20,669 nt of DNA from an uncultured Novosphingobium sp. (GCA_937860195.1 CALMBN010000161.1:1-20669); one strand, 5' to 3'; numbered from the stretch's first letter, positions 7,519 through 16,002 are shown. A program made the numbers and translations. Notes: generated by a model not told the origin, from the letters alone.

Positions 7519-7998
7519 ATGAATGATCTTTCTGCGCAATTGGATTCGATAGACTGGGCGATCCTTGGTGTCCTGCAAGCCGATGCCGCACTCGCGGTGC
7601 ATGAAGTGGGTGAACGGGTCGGGCTGTCGAGCAATGCCTGCTGGCGGCGGATCAAGCGACTGGAAGAAAGCGGGATCATTGCCCGCAGGGTGGCGCTGCT
7701 CGATCCAGAGAAACTGGGGCTGGCGACGACGGTGTTTGTCGCGATTCGGACCCAGCGCCACGATCCTGCCTGGCTGGAGGCCTTCAGCACCGGCATCGCG
7801 AACATTCCCGAGATCAGCGAGTGTCACCGGATGGCCGGCGAAATTGACTACCTGCTCAAGATCGTGGTTCGTGACATCGCGCATTACGACCGGATCTACC
7901 GCAAGCTGATCGCCGCGGTGCCCGATCTCGCCGATGTCAGCTCCAGCTTTTCGATGGAAAAGCTCAAAGCGACCACCGCCTTGCCGCGTCCGGTCTGA
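7519..7998 (+). CDS. Lrp/AsnC-family transcriptional regulator
   Basis: A 159-aa feast/famine regulator, the standard size for the family. Residues about 5-65 form the AsnC-type winged HTH (LDSIDWAILGVLQADAAL, then VGERVGLSSNACWRRIKRLE), and the rest is the RAM/AsnC ligand-binding domain with the family's EISECHRMAGEIDYLLKIVV stretch. Such proteins usually sense an amino acid; which one is not evident. A palindrome sits just before the start codon, and no Shine-Dalgarno is visible, so translation may be leaderless. The gene is divergent from the DUF6356-like gene and its stop codon abuts that of the convergent esterase gene with no base between. Confidence 0.93.
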   Translation: MNDLSAQLDSIDWAILGVLQADAALAVHEVGERVGLSSNACWRRIKRLEESGIIARRVALLDPEKLGLATTVFVAIRTQRHDPAWLEAFSTGIANIPEISECHRMAGEIDYLLKIVVRDIAHYDRIYRKLIAAVPDLADVSSSFSMEKLKATTALPRPV

Positions 7999-8910
7999 CT
8001 ATTTGCGCAACATCCAGCCGAAAATTTCGGGCAAGCGGGCGGCCCAGGCGTTTTCCTCGTGCTCGGCGCCTGCATAGACCTTGCTCTGCCAATCGCGCCC
8101 GCGTTGCCATGGCAAGGCGCTGAGCCGCGCATCGACCGCCTGCTGATAAGGCGCGTAAAACGCATCGAGCGTGGCCGTGCCGTGATCGAGCCACAGCCGC
8201 CGGCCTTTGACAGGGCCAAGCTTTGCCGCGAACCACTGGTCCCACAGCGCGATCAGTTCAGGATCGCCTGAAGCCGCGAGCTTGGCCGGATCGACCGCCG
8301 GCCAGTGCGTGCTGACACAGGCCGCGCGGCCATAGATGTCAGGGCGGTTGAGGAAAGCATAGCAGCTCATAAGTCCGCCCATCGATGATCCCGCTATCGC
8401 AGTATGGCGCGGGCCCGGCTTGGTGCGATAGCTGCTGTCGATCCGCTGCTTGAGCGGCCCGGCTAACCATTCGAGGTAAAGGTCCGAAACGATCGGCCCG
8501 CCCGCAAACTGATCCATCTGGGCGCGCAGTCCGGGACTGGCGGCCAGATAAATGTCCTTGGGCAGATACTGGCGATAGCGGTCACTGCCCGGCGACCAGA
8601 CCCCGACGATGATGTGCGGCTCGACAGTGCCGCTGGCCATCACCGCCAGCATCGCCTTGTCCACCGCCCAAACCTTGCCAAACGCCGCATTGGCCGGGTC
8701 GAACAGGTTCTGTCCATCGTGCATGTAGAGCACCGGATATCGGCGTTTTGATCCATCGTAGCCCGGCGGCAACCAGATCGACACGTGCTGATCGGGCAGA
8801 CCCGCAGCGGCGACCCGCTCGATCTCGACGAAGCGGCCGCGCTCGCGCGCGGCCAGTGCCGGTCCGGCGAGAACCAGCGCCAGCAGCGCCAAGCACAACC
8901 GCAGCATCAT
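7999..8910 (-). CDS. Exported alpha/beta-hydrolase, esterase D/enterochelin-esterase-like
   Basis: A 303-aa serine hydrolase of the putative esterase family (PF00756-like). A signal peptide ends at ALA (residue 20), so it is periplasmic or secreted. The nucleophile elbow GSSMGG places the serine at S176; D242 (LWLDHG) and H284 (GAEHEENAW) are the likely triad partners. VLYMHDGQNLFDP near residues 60-72 is typical of the family's oxyanion region. It is the last gene of the starch operon and its ATG overlaps the GH97 stop as ATGA, so translation is coupled. Candidate roles are removal of acyl groups from oligosaccharides or hydrolysis of another ester made or met during growth on starch; the sequence does not decide. 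Confidence 0.9.
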   Translation of the reverse strand: MMLRLCLALLALVLAGPALAARERGRFVEIERVAAAGLPDQHVSIWLPPGYDGSKRRYPVLYMHDGQNLFDPANAAFGKVWAVDKAMLAVMASGTVEPHIIVGVWSPGSDRYRQYLPKDIYLAASPGLRAQMDQFAGGPIVSDLYLEWLAGPLKQRIDSSYRTKPGPRHTAIAGSSMGGLMSCYAFLNRPDIYGRAACVSTHWPAVDPAKLAASGDPELIALWDQWFAAKLGPVKGRRLWLDHGTATLDAFYAPYQQAVDARLSALPWQRGRDWQSKVYAGAEHEENAWAARLPEIFGWMLRK

Positions 8911-10943
8911 TTCACCAGCCGGAACCGCACCGCCGCGCCGCCGCCCGGCGCGAGGCGCAAGGTCATCGCGTCGTTCGCGGTCACAGTGCGCTGCTCGATC
9001 ACGATCGAGTGGCGCGCGGGCGTGCGGTAGTCGGCATCGTCGCCGTCGCGATAAATTTCAGCGATATATCTCTTGCCGGGGGTCAGGAAGTCGAGCTTGA
9101 AGCTGGTCGTCCTGCTCTCTTCATCGCCGACCGCGCCAAGGAACCACTGCTCGCTGCCGCGCTGCTTGCGGGCGATGGTGACATAATCCCCCACTTCGCC
9201 GTTCAGGACGCGGGTTTCCGACCAGTCGGTCGGCACGTCGCGGATGAACTTGAACGCGGGCATGTGCAGCGCGTAATTCTCGGGCGTATCGGCTGCCATC
9301 ACCACCGGGGAGTAGATCACGACGTAGAGCGCGAGTTGCTTGGCCTTGGTCGAAAGGATTGCGCTGCCGTTCTCGCCGGTCAGGCTAAGCACGCCGGGGG
9401 TGAAGTCCATCGGCCCTTCAAGCATCCGGGTGAAGACCAGGTTGGCTTCATGTTCAGGCGGATTCTTGCCGGCCCATGAGTTGTATTCCATCCCGCGCGA
9501 GCCCTCACGCGAGACCCAGTTGGGGTAGGTCCGCTGGAGCCCGGTGCCCTTGATCGGCTCGTGACTGTCAAACGCGACCTTGTATTTGTAGGCGGCGAGC
9601 GCGACGCGGACGAAGTGGTTCGACATCCACTGGCCCTCGTGCCACTCGCGGTACTTGGTCCCATCCGGATCGACCCGCTCGATCTGCCCGGCATCGGTGA
9701 CATAGCCGGTCTTGACGATGGTGATGTTGTGATCGGCGGCATATTTGAAGGCCGTGTCGAACTGGTTTTCATAATGCGTAGCAGCCCCACCGGTTTCGTG
9801 GTGGCCGACCAGTTGAACGCCCTTCTTTTTGGCGTAGGCCGCCAACTTGGCCGCATCGAAATCTTCGGTCGGCCGGGCAAAGTCCATCTCCCAGCCGTTG
9901 CCGAACCAGTCACCGTCCCAGCCGACATTCCAGCCCTCGACCAGCACGTTCGGGATGCCTTGCGCGGCCGCAAAATCGATGTAACGCATGACATTGGCGG
10001 TGGTCGCACCGTGCTTGGGCCCACGTGCCCAGGACCATTCGCCCTTGATCATGTTCCACCACACGCCAACGAATTTGCCGGGCTTGAACCAGCTCATGTC
10101 GCCCAGCTTGTTCGGCTCGTTGAGGTTGAGCATCAGGTGGCTCATGTACAATCCGGCGGCATCGTCGGCGATGATCAGGGTCCGCCACGGGGTGGTCCAG
10201 GCCCCCTGCTTTTCAACCTTGGGCCTGCCTGCACCAGGCGTCAGCTGCGCGCGCAGGGTGTTGCCCTCGGTCCGCGCCACGGCCATGCCCGAATAGTCGA
10301 CCAGCGCGGCCTCGTGCAGCGCCACGTGGGTGCCATCGGCCAGCTTGATCGTCACCGGCGTGTCCGCAGTGCCGAGTGCCGAGAGCGCGGTCTTGTTGTA
10401 GAGGTATTCCTCGCGGTTCCACAGAAATGCCGGTTTCCACCAGGCGGTGCCGTCTTGCGCGAAAGCAAACTCGGTCAGTTCCTCGGCAATGCTGGTGAGC
10501 GCCATGTTCGGTTGGCCGGGAAATTCATAGCGAAACCCGACACCGTCATCATAGAGCCGAAAACTGACGGTGAAGACGCGGCCGAGCGCGGTGGTCTCTT
10601 TCAGGTGGACCTTGAACTCGCGGTAATGGTTGCGAATGGAGGTCCATTCGCCCCATGGCTGGGTCCAGGTTTCGTCAAAATCACGGGTCTCGGTCCCGGT
10701 GATCTCGATCCGCCGGTCAAGCTTAGCAGCATCGGTGAACAGGAAACCCAGCCGCGACGGCGCGAGGATCGGTTTTCCCTTGCGGCTGACGCTGTAGACT
10801 GGGCGGCCTTCGCCTTCGAAGCCCAGAGTGACGCTGACAATGCCGCCGGGTGACGTTGCCGTGACCGGAGCCTTGGCCTGCGCAAAAACCGGAGTGGCGA
10901 ACGCCAGCATGGCCAATGCCAAGCTCGTTGCAATCTTGCGCAT
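8907..10943 (-). CDS. GH97 alpha-glucosidase, SusB-like, exported
   Basis: A 678-aa glycoside hydrolase of family GH97 that should release glucose from maltooligosaccharide ends in the periplasm. A signal peptide ends at VFA (about residue 21). An N-terminal beta-sandwich leads into the (beta/alpha)8 barrel. By motif and spacing to Bacteroides SusB (from memory, not aligned by program), E462 in DSHEP is the general acid, E480 and E486 (SREGSRGMEYN) match the calcium/base glutamates 18 and 24 residues later, and E383 lies in HHETGG. This is the calcium-dependent inverting set. The start ATG at 10943 overlaps the upstream gene's stop (TGATG) and has GGAG upstream; a longer in-frame reading to 11330 is only shadow of the GH13 gene. 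Fourth enzyme of the operon. Confidence 0.93.
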   Translation of the reverse strand: MRKIATSLALAMLAFATPVFAQAKAPVTATSPGGIVSVTLGFEGEGRPVYSVSRKGKPILAPSRLGFLFTDAAKLDRRIEITGTETRDFDETWTQPWGEWTSIRNHYREFKVHLKETTALGRVFTVSFRLYDDGVGFRYEFPGQPNMALTSIAEELTEFAFAQDGTAWWKPAFLWNREEYLYNKTALSALGTADTPVTIKLADGTHVALHEAALVDYSGMAVARTEGNTLRAQLTPGAGRPKVEKQGAWTTPWRTLIIADDAAGLYMSHLMLNLNEPNKLGDMSWFKPGKFVGVWWNMIKGEWSWARGPKHGATTANVMRYIDFAAAQGIPNVLVEGWNVGWDGDWFGNGWEMDFARPTEDFDAAKLAAYAKKKGVQLVGHHETGGAATHYENQFDTAFKYAADHNITIVKTGYVTDAGQIERVDPDGTKYREWHEGQWMSNHFVRVALAAYKYKVAFDSHEPIKGTGLQRTYPNWVSREGSRGMEYNSWAGKNPPEHEANLVFTRMLEGPMDFTPGVLSLTGENGSAILSTKAKQLALYVVIYSPVVMAADTPENYALHMPAFKFIRDVPTDWSETRVLNGEVGDYVTIARKQRGSEQWFLGAVGDEESRTTSFKLDFLTPGKRYIAEIYRDGDDADYRTPARHSIVIEQRTVTANDAMTLRLAPGGGAAVRFRLVK

Positions 10944-12574
10944 CAGGCTTTCTCCTCGATCAGCACCGCACCGAATGGCGGCAGCGTTCCAATTTTTGCG
11001 CCGTTCACAGCTGTCAGAACGTGCCCGTTCACCGCGCCGATGTCCGGCCATGCGATTGCATCGCCGGTGAAATTGAACAGGCAGACAACCGACAGGTTGT
11101 TGATCCGCCGCCGGACCGCAAGACTGAAATCGTCTGCGTGGAGCACCTCGAACGACCCGGCCCGGAGCGCCTGATGGCCGCGGCGCAGCGCCAGCAGGTG
11201 GCGGGTAAGATTGAGCAGCGATGCCGGATCCGCCTCCTGCCGATCGGCCGCTTTGGCCATGTTCGCCTCGCCCAGCGGCAGCCACGGCTTGCCGTGGGTA
11301 AACCCGCCGGATTCGGCCTGCGCGGTCCATGGCTGCGGGGTGCGTGCGCCATCGCGCGAGAGAGTGAGCGGCCAGTTGGCGATCGCTTCGGGATCTTGCA
11401 ACTGTTCAAACGGGATCTCGACCTGGGTCAGGCCCAGCTCTTCACCCTGATAGAGGATTATGTTGCCGCGCAGCGCGCAGAGCAGCATCGCTTTGAACCG
11501 GGCAAAGGCTTCCTGCTGATCCGGCGCACACCACCGCGACAGTGCACGCGGGGCATCGTGGTTTTCGAATGCCCAGCTGGGCCAGCCGCACCCTTCGGTT
11601 TCGGGCCAATTGGCCTGCGCCGTTGCCACCAGCGCCGGGGTCAAACGTTCGGCGTAAAGGAAATCGAACCCGTAAGCGCTGTTCAGTCGGTTCGACCCTT
11701 CGGTGAAGCTGTGCATCTCGGCCAAGGCTTGCAGGCCACCAACTTCGGCCATCGTGAATACCGCGCCATAACCATCACACAACAGCCTGATCCGCTCGAT
11801 CAACCGGGTGATATCGGGGTGCGACTGATTGTACAGGCGCTGCTGGAAATCGAACGGCCGGGTGCGAACCTTGCCGTCATCCGGCGCAGGCGGATTGTCG
11901 GTCAGTGCCGGGTCATGCATCGCAAAATTGAGCGCATCGAGCCGGAAACCGTCGACCCCGCGGTCCAGCCAGAACCGCGCAGCGTCCAGCAGCGCATCCT
12001 GTACGGCGGGCAGGTGGCAATTGAGCTGCGGCTGTTCGGGCAGGAAGTTATGCAGATAATACTGCCCACGCCGCGCATCCCAGGTCCAGGCCGGACCGCC
12101 GAACACCGATTGCCAGTTGCTGGGCGGCGAGCCGTCAATTTTGGGATCGGCCCAGACATACCAGTCGGCCTTGTCACCGCCGCGCGATTGGCGGCTGGCG
12201 GCGAACCAGGCATGCTGGTCAGAGGTGTGGGCATAGACCTGATCGATCAGCACTTTCAGGCCAAGCTGATGGGCGCGGGCAATCAGCGCATCGAAATCGG
12301 CCAGCGTGCCAAAAATCGGATCGACCCCGCAATAGTCGGCCACATCATAGCCGAAGTCCTTCATTGGCGAGGTGAAAAACGGCGATATCCAAAGGGCATC
12401 GACCCCCAAAGCGGCGATGTAATCGAGTCGCTGGGTGACCCCCGGCAGGTCACCGATCCCGTCGCCATTGGCATCGAGGAAACTGCGCGGGTAGACCTGA
12501 TAAATCGCCGCACCTTTCCACCATGGGAGTGTGGCAGTCTCGGGAACGGTTTCAAAGCGGGACATGCGATTCAT
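10943..12574 (-). CDS. GH13 alpha-glucosidase (oligo-1,6-glucosidase type), cytoplasmic
   Basis: A 543-aa GH13 enzyme that hydrolyses maltose and short maltooligosaccharides to glucose. There is no signal peptide, so it should act in the cytoplasm after uptake. The conserved regions are in order: region I DQVYAHTS (about 111-118), region II GFRLDALNF with nucleophile D213, region III FTMAEV with acid/base E277, and region IV FENHD with D340. The DQVxxHTSDQH form of region I and the QVYPRSFLDANGDGIGDL opening fit the proteobacterial GH13_23 group (from memory). Start choice is ATG 12574 or in-frame ATG 12565; neither has a clear Shine-Dalgarno. It follows the amylase by 15 nt and overlaps GH97 by one base. 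Confidence 0.94.
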   Translation of the reverse strand: MNRMSRFETVPETATLPWWKGAAIYQVYPRSFLDANGDGIGDLPGVTQRLDYIAALGVDALWISPFFTSPMKDFGYDVADYCGVDPIFGTLADFDALIARAHQLGLKVLIDQVYAHTSDQHAWFAASRQSRGGDKADWYVWADPKIDGSPPSNWQSVFGGPAWTWDARRGQYYLHNFLPEQPQLNCHLPAVQDALLDAARFWLDRGVDGFRLDALNFAMHDPALTDNPPAPDDGKVRTRPFDFQQRLYNQSHPDITRLIERIRLLCDGYGAVFTMAEVGGLQALAEMHSFTEGSNRLNSAYGFDFLYAERLTPALVATAQANWPETEGCGWPSWAFENHDAPRALSRWCAPDQQEAFARFKAMLLCALRGNIILYQGEELGLTQVEIPFEQLQDPEAIANWPLTLSRDGARTPQPWTAQAESGGFTHGKPWLPLGEANMAKAADRQEADPASLLNLTRHLLALRRGHQALRAGSFEVLHADDFSLAVRRRINNLSVVCLFNFTGDAIAWPDIGAVNGHVLTAVNGAKIGTLPPFGAVLIEEKA

Positions 12575-12589
12575 GGGGAGGATCGTGGC

Positions 12590-14389
12590 CTAAGGTTTGG
12601 CGGCGCAGACGGCGAAGCCGAAAGCGGGGAGGGAAACGGATAAACTGCCCGGTGCAGCGGCAGTGGGTGAGCACTGTCCTGCCAGCGTGGCAAATGAAAG
12701 ACTGCGCGGATCGACTTCGACAATCGAAGAAATCGGCTTGTCAGAGGTGTTGAAGGCCAGCACCACTTCGCGGCCGGTCTTCGGATCGAACCGGGAGATG
12801 ACCAGCAGGCCCGGCTTGTCAGCGAAAGCGCGGACTGTTTGGAGGCCCCCGGTCAGCGCTGGAGTCGCACGGCGCAGGCCAGATAGCTGGGCAATCAGGC
12901 GGTAGAGCGGATGCGCGGTATCAAAATTGGCCTGCGCGGTGGTCGCATCGGTCCCGATCAGGTCGTTGTCGTTGTAGACCGCAACCTTGCTGGCAAACAT
13001 ATCCTCACGCGCCAGTTGATCGTTGCCGTCCGAAACGAAGCCCTGCTCGTCGCCCGAATAGATCGTCGGAACCCCGCGCAGGGTCAGCATCATCGCGTGG
13101 CCAAGCTTGACCCGGGCCAGCAGCTCGTCATCCGATATGCCGGGATTGAACTGCTTCACAAACATCGCAAAGCGGCCGAAATCGTGATTGCCTAGGAACG
13201 TCGGCAATTGCAGCGCTGCGCGTTCGCCACCGCGATAGAGCGCGTCATCCTCGAACAGCCGGGCGAGCACATCGGTGCCGATCTTGCCCGATGTCGCCTG
13301 CACCACCGCCGAGGCGAAGGCCATGTCAAGCGTCGCAGGCAGCCGCGCGGTGTGGGTCCAGCGGGCGAGCAGCGCCGGATCGATATCCTGCGTCGCAACT
13401 TCGCCAAAGATGTGGAAATTGGGAATGCCCCTGGCGCGGGCCTTGGCCAGCATGGCGGGCACGAAAGCCCGCCAGAACGCCGGATTGACGTGCTTGGCGG
13501 TATCGATCCGAAAGCCGTCGATCCCGAACCGGTCGATCCAGCTGGCGTAGATCTCGATCATGCCGGCTACCACCCGCGGATGCTCGGTCGCCAGATCGTC
13601 CAGCCCGGAAAAATCGCCGTAAAGCGCGCTTTCACCGACCCACGCAGAGTTGCCGCGATTGTGGTAATAGATCGGATCGTTGAGCCAGGCCGGAACCTTC
13701 ACCCGTTCCTCACCCTTGGGCACGAACGGCGTGTAGGCAAACGATGGATCGGTCAGCTTGGCCCAATTGGCCGGGCCGGCCAGCTGGTCCCCCAGAAAAC
13801 CCGGATTGATCGCCGCGCCGCTCACCCCGCCGCGGCGTGAGAACGGATAGTCGGCCTTGCTGCGATAGTTAAAGTCGCCACCTTCGCGGTACTGGATGAC
13901 GTCGGCGGTGTGGTTGGCGATGATGTCCATATAGACCTTGATCCCGCGCGCATGGGCGGCATCGACAAAGGCCTTGAATTCCGCCTCGGTCCCGAAATGG
14001 GGATCGATGGTGGTGAAATCAGTAATCCAGTAGCCGTGGTAGCCGGCGCTTTCATCGCCCTTGGGACCCTGCACCGGCTTGTTCTTGAACACCGGGGCAA
14101 ACCAGATTGCGGTGATCCCCATGTTCTGGATGTAGTCCAGCTTGCCGGTCAGCCCCTTCAGATCGCCGCCATGGTAAAAGCCCTTGGCCGCGGGATCATA
14201 GCCGGTAATCAAGCGGTCGCCGCTCAAACCGCCGCGATCATTAGCGGGATCGCCGTTTTCGAACCGGTCGGGCAGGACGAAGTAAATCACCTCCTGATCG
14301 GGCGTGCGGGCGCGGAAGCTGGAGGCGGGGGCAGCCGCCACGCTGGCCAGGGCACCGATCGCCAACAGGGCGCGCTTCAAATCAGCCAT
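12590..14389 (-). CDS. GH13 alpha-amylase, exported
   Basis: A 599-aa endo-acting GH13 enzyme that cuts alpha-1,4 bonds of maltodextrin or starch outside the cytoplasm. The signal peptide (about residues 1-23, no lipobox) ends in an Ala-rich stretch. Visible catalytic regions are DIIANH (155-160), GFRIDTAKH with nucleophile D296, IFGEV with acid/base E330, and FLGNHD with D403. A C-terminal beta-domain ends near VCAAKP. The start ATG at 14389 has a near-perfect AGGAGG 5 nt upstream, while the frame's upstream extension lies within the halogenase gene. Its first 8 nt overlap the end of the halogenase gene, indicating translational coupling. Comparable enzymes occur in Xanthomonas and Caulobacter maltodextrin loci. 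Confidence 0.94.
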   Translation of the reverse strand: MADLKRALLAIGALASVAAAPASSFRARTPDQEVIYFVLPDRFENGDPANDRGGLSGDRLITGYDPAAKGFYHGGDLKGLTGKLDYIQNMGITAIWFAPVFKNKPVQGPKGDESAGYHGYWITDFTTIDPHFGTEAEFKAFVDAAHARGIKVYMDIIANHTADVIQYREGGDFNYRSKADYPFSRRGGVSGAAINPGFLGDQLAGPANWAKLTDPSFAYTPFVPKGEERVKVPAWLNDPIYYHNRGNSAWVGESALYGDFSGLDDLATEHPRVVAGMIEIYASWIDRFGIDGFRIDTAKHVNPAFWRAFVPAMLAKARARGIPNFHIFGEVATQDIDPALLARWTHTARLPATLDMAFASAVVQATSGKIGTDVLARLFEDDALYRGGERAALQLPTFLGNHDFGRFAMFVKQFNPGISDDELLARVKLGHAMMLTLRGVPTIYSGDEQGFVSDGNDQLAREDMFASKVAVYNDNDLIGTDATTAQANFDTAHPLYRLIAQLSGLRRATPALTGGLQTVRAFADKPGLLVISRFDPKTGREVVLAFNTSDKPISSIVEVDPRSLSFATLAGQCSPTAAAPGSLSVSLPAFGFAVCAAKP

Positions 14390-15896
14390 CAAGACCTCCT
14401 GCCGGGCAGAACCGGGACACGTAATCGGCATGGTCAGGCATCCGCGCGACATCACGGACAAAAGCCCCCTTCACCGTTTCAAGGAAACCTGCGAGTTGCT
14501 TGTCATCAAGCTGATCCGCCAGCGGATGCCAGCTTTCGGGCAGTATCCCTTGCCCGATCATCACCTGAACCCAGCCCGGCACATCGAACAGTTCATCGTG
14601 TTCGCGCACGATCCGGCCCGATGCCTTGAACATCGCGATCCGCTGGGCCAGCCCATCGGGCAAAGGCATGGTCCGCAAGCGATCCCAGAACGGTTCGCCG
14701 GTTCGTCCGTTAGCGGCATAGTGCAGGATCACGAAGTCACGAATTTTCTCGATCTCGAACACGGCCAGCCGGTTGTATCCGTCTCGGTCAGCCGCAGCGA
14801 CTGCCCCCTTGGGCAGGAAATCGAGCAGCCGGGTAATCGCGGTCTGGACCAGATGGATCGCGGTTGATTCAAGCGGTTCGATAAAGCCCGAAGCCAGCCC
14901 GATCGCAACCACGTTGCGGTCCCAGAACGTCTCGCGCCGCCCGGATTGAAAGCGGATCACGCGCGGGTCGGCCAGCGGCTCACCATCCAGTCCGGCGAGC
15001 AGGATTGCGGTCGCTTCGTCCTCGCCCATATGTGCGGAGCTGAACACATGGCCGTTACCGGTGCGGTGTTGCAGCGGGATGCGCCAGCGCCACCCGGCGC
15101 GCTGCGCAATCGAGCGGGTATAGGGCACCAGCGGGTCTGTCCGGGCACAGGGCACGGCCACCGCCCGGTCGCAGCCCAGCCATTCGCTCCAGTCCTGATA
15201 GCCAACGCCCAGTGCCTCACCCAGCAACAGCGACCGAAAGCCCGAGCAATCGACGAACAAGTCGCCATCGACGACTGTCCCGTCTGCCAGTTTCACGCCC
15301 GAAACGTCCCCGCTTTCGCCGTGACGCTGAACTTCAACAATCCTGCCCTCGCGTCGCATCACGCCGCGATCCTCGGCAAAGCGGCGCAGGAACCGGGCGT
15401 AGAGCGTGGCATCCAGATGATAGGCATAGGGCATCGGCGGCAGGGGACTGTCCGGCTTGCGCTCGACATGAGCGAACCGGTTTTCTGCCGCTGCCAAAGC
15501 ATTCAGCACATAGTCCGACAGCGGACCGGCCAGCCCTTCGGTCCTTGCCCTTAGCCAGTAATGCTGAAATGGCAGCAATCCAAGGCCGCGGCCAACCAGC
15601 CCGAAGGCATGGATATAGCTATCATCGAAGCCACCCCAGCCTTCGAACCGGATCCCCAGTTTGTAGCTGCCCTGGGTGGCCGCCATAAAGCTGGCCTCAT
15701 CAATCCCGAGCGACTGGTTGAACAGGCGAACCATCGGAATGGTCGCCTCACCCACCCCGATCGTGCCGATCTCATCGCTTTCGACAAGCGTGATCTGCCA
15801 GCTTTTGTCCAGAAACCGCGCAAGGGCGGCAGCAGTCATCCAGCCGGAGGTTCCCCCGCCGACAATGACGATCCTGTTCGCACTATCGGTTGGCAC
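14382..15896 (-). CDS. Flavin-dependent tryptophan halogenase family protein
   Basis: A 504-aa FADH2-dependent halogenase family member, cytoplasmic by absence of a signal peptide. The FAD-binding GGGTSGW is at residues 13-19, the catalytic lysine is K79 (SYKLG), the WxWxIP signature is W269-P274 (WRWRIP), and the acid/serine pair is E343-S344 (EPLEST). All residues needed for hypohalous acid chemistry in PrnA/RebH-type enzymes are therefore present. The start is GTG 15896 with GGAGG 7 nt upstream. It is the first enzyme gene after the receptor and overlaps the amylase gene by 8 nt. Halogenases of this group, such as BrvH, are known beside TonB receptors, but their natural substrate is unsettled. 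No flavin reductase is in the window, so FADH2 must come from elsewhere. Confidence 0.94.
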   Translation of the reverse strand: MPTDSANRIVIVGGGTSGWMTAAALARFLDKSWQITLVESDEIGTIGVGEATIPMVRLFNQSLGIDEASFMAATQGSYKLGIRFEGWGGFDDSYIHAFGLVGRGLGLLPFQHYWLRARTEGLAGPLSDYVLNALAAAENRFAHVERKPDSPLPPMPYAYHLDATLYARFLRRFAEDRGVMRREGRIVEVQRHGESGDVSGVKLADGTVVDGDLFVDCSGFRSLLLGEALGVGYQDWSEWLGCDRAVAVPCARTDPLVPYTRSIAQRAGWRWRIPLQHRTGNGHVFSSAHMGEDEATAILLAGLDGEPLADPRVIRFQSGRRETFWDRNVVAIGLASGFIEPLESTAIHLVQTAITRLLDFLPKGAVAAADRDGYNRLAVFEIEKIRDFVILHYAANGRTGEPFWDRLRTMPLPDGLAQRIAMFKASGRIVREHDELFDVPGWVQVMIGQGILPESWHPLADQLDDKQLAGFLETVKGAFVRDVARMPDHADYVSRFCPAGGLDG

Positions 15897-15963
15897 GGGG
15901 CATCCTCCCTTTCGGTCGGGATGAAACTAGCCCCACCAGTAACATTCCGGCAAGGCTGTGGCC

Positions 15964-15990
15964 GGCGGGGTCCCGGTCCGGAACCCCGCC
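15964..15990 (-). terminator. Strong intergenic hairpin between receptor and halogenase
   Basis: On the minus-strand RNA the 27-nt segment folds into a stem that begins GGCGGGGU, passes one U-G wobble, and continues CCGG/CCGG around a tiny loop, with no bulge. On the plus strand that wobble becomes a C-A mismatch, which favours function in the operon direction. It starts 12 nt after the receptor stop codon. No U-tract follows, so it is better read as an attenuating or 3'-end-stabilising hairpin than as a full terminator. Confidence 0.55.
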
Positions 15991-16002
15991 TCCCTCATGA
16001 TG

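Noticed and set aside
7419..7805. Upstream extension of the DUF6356-like frame
   Set aside because: Most of it is antisense to the Lrp gene; only the part from GTG 7418 shows conserved sequence and a ribosome site.
9561..10853. Long open frame on the plus strand (about 430 codons)
   Set aside because: It is antisense to the GH97 gene, whose catalytic motifs are unmistakable; the plus-strand protein shows no family signature.
10944..11330. N-terminal extension of the GH97 frame
   Set aside because: It lies within the GH13 gene; the signal peptide and TGATG junction place the true start at 10943.
10916..12643. Long open frame on the plus strand (about 575 codons)
   Set aside because: It is fully antisense to the GH13 alpha-glucosidase, has no recognisable domain, and is explained by GC-rich codon bias.
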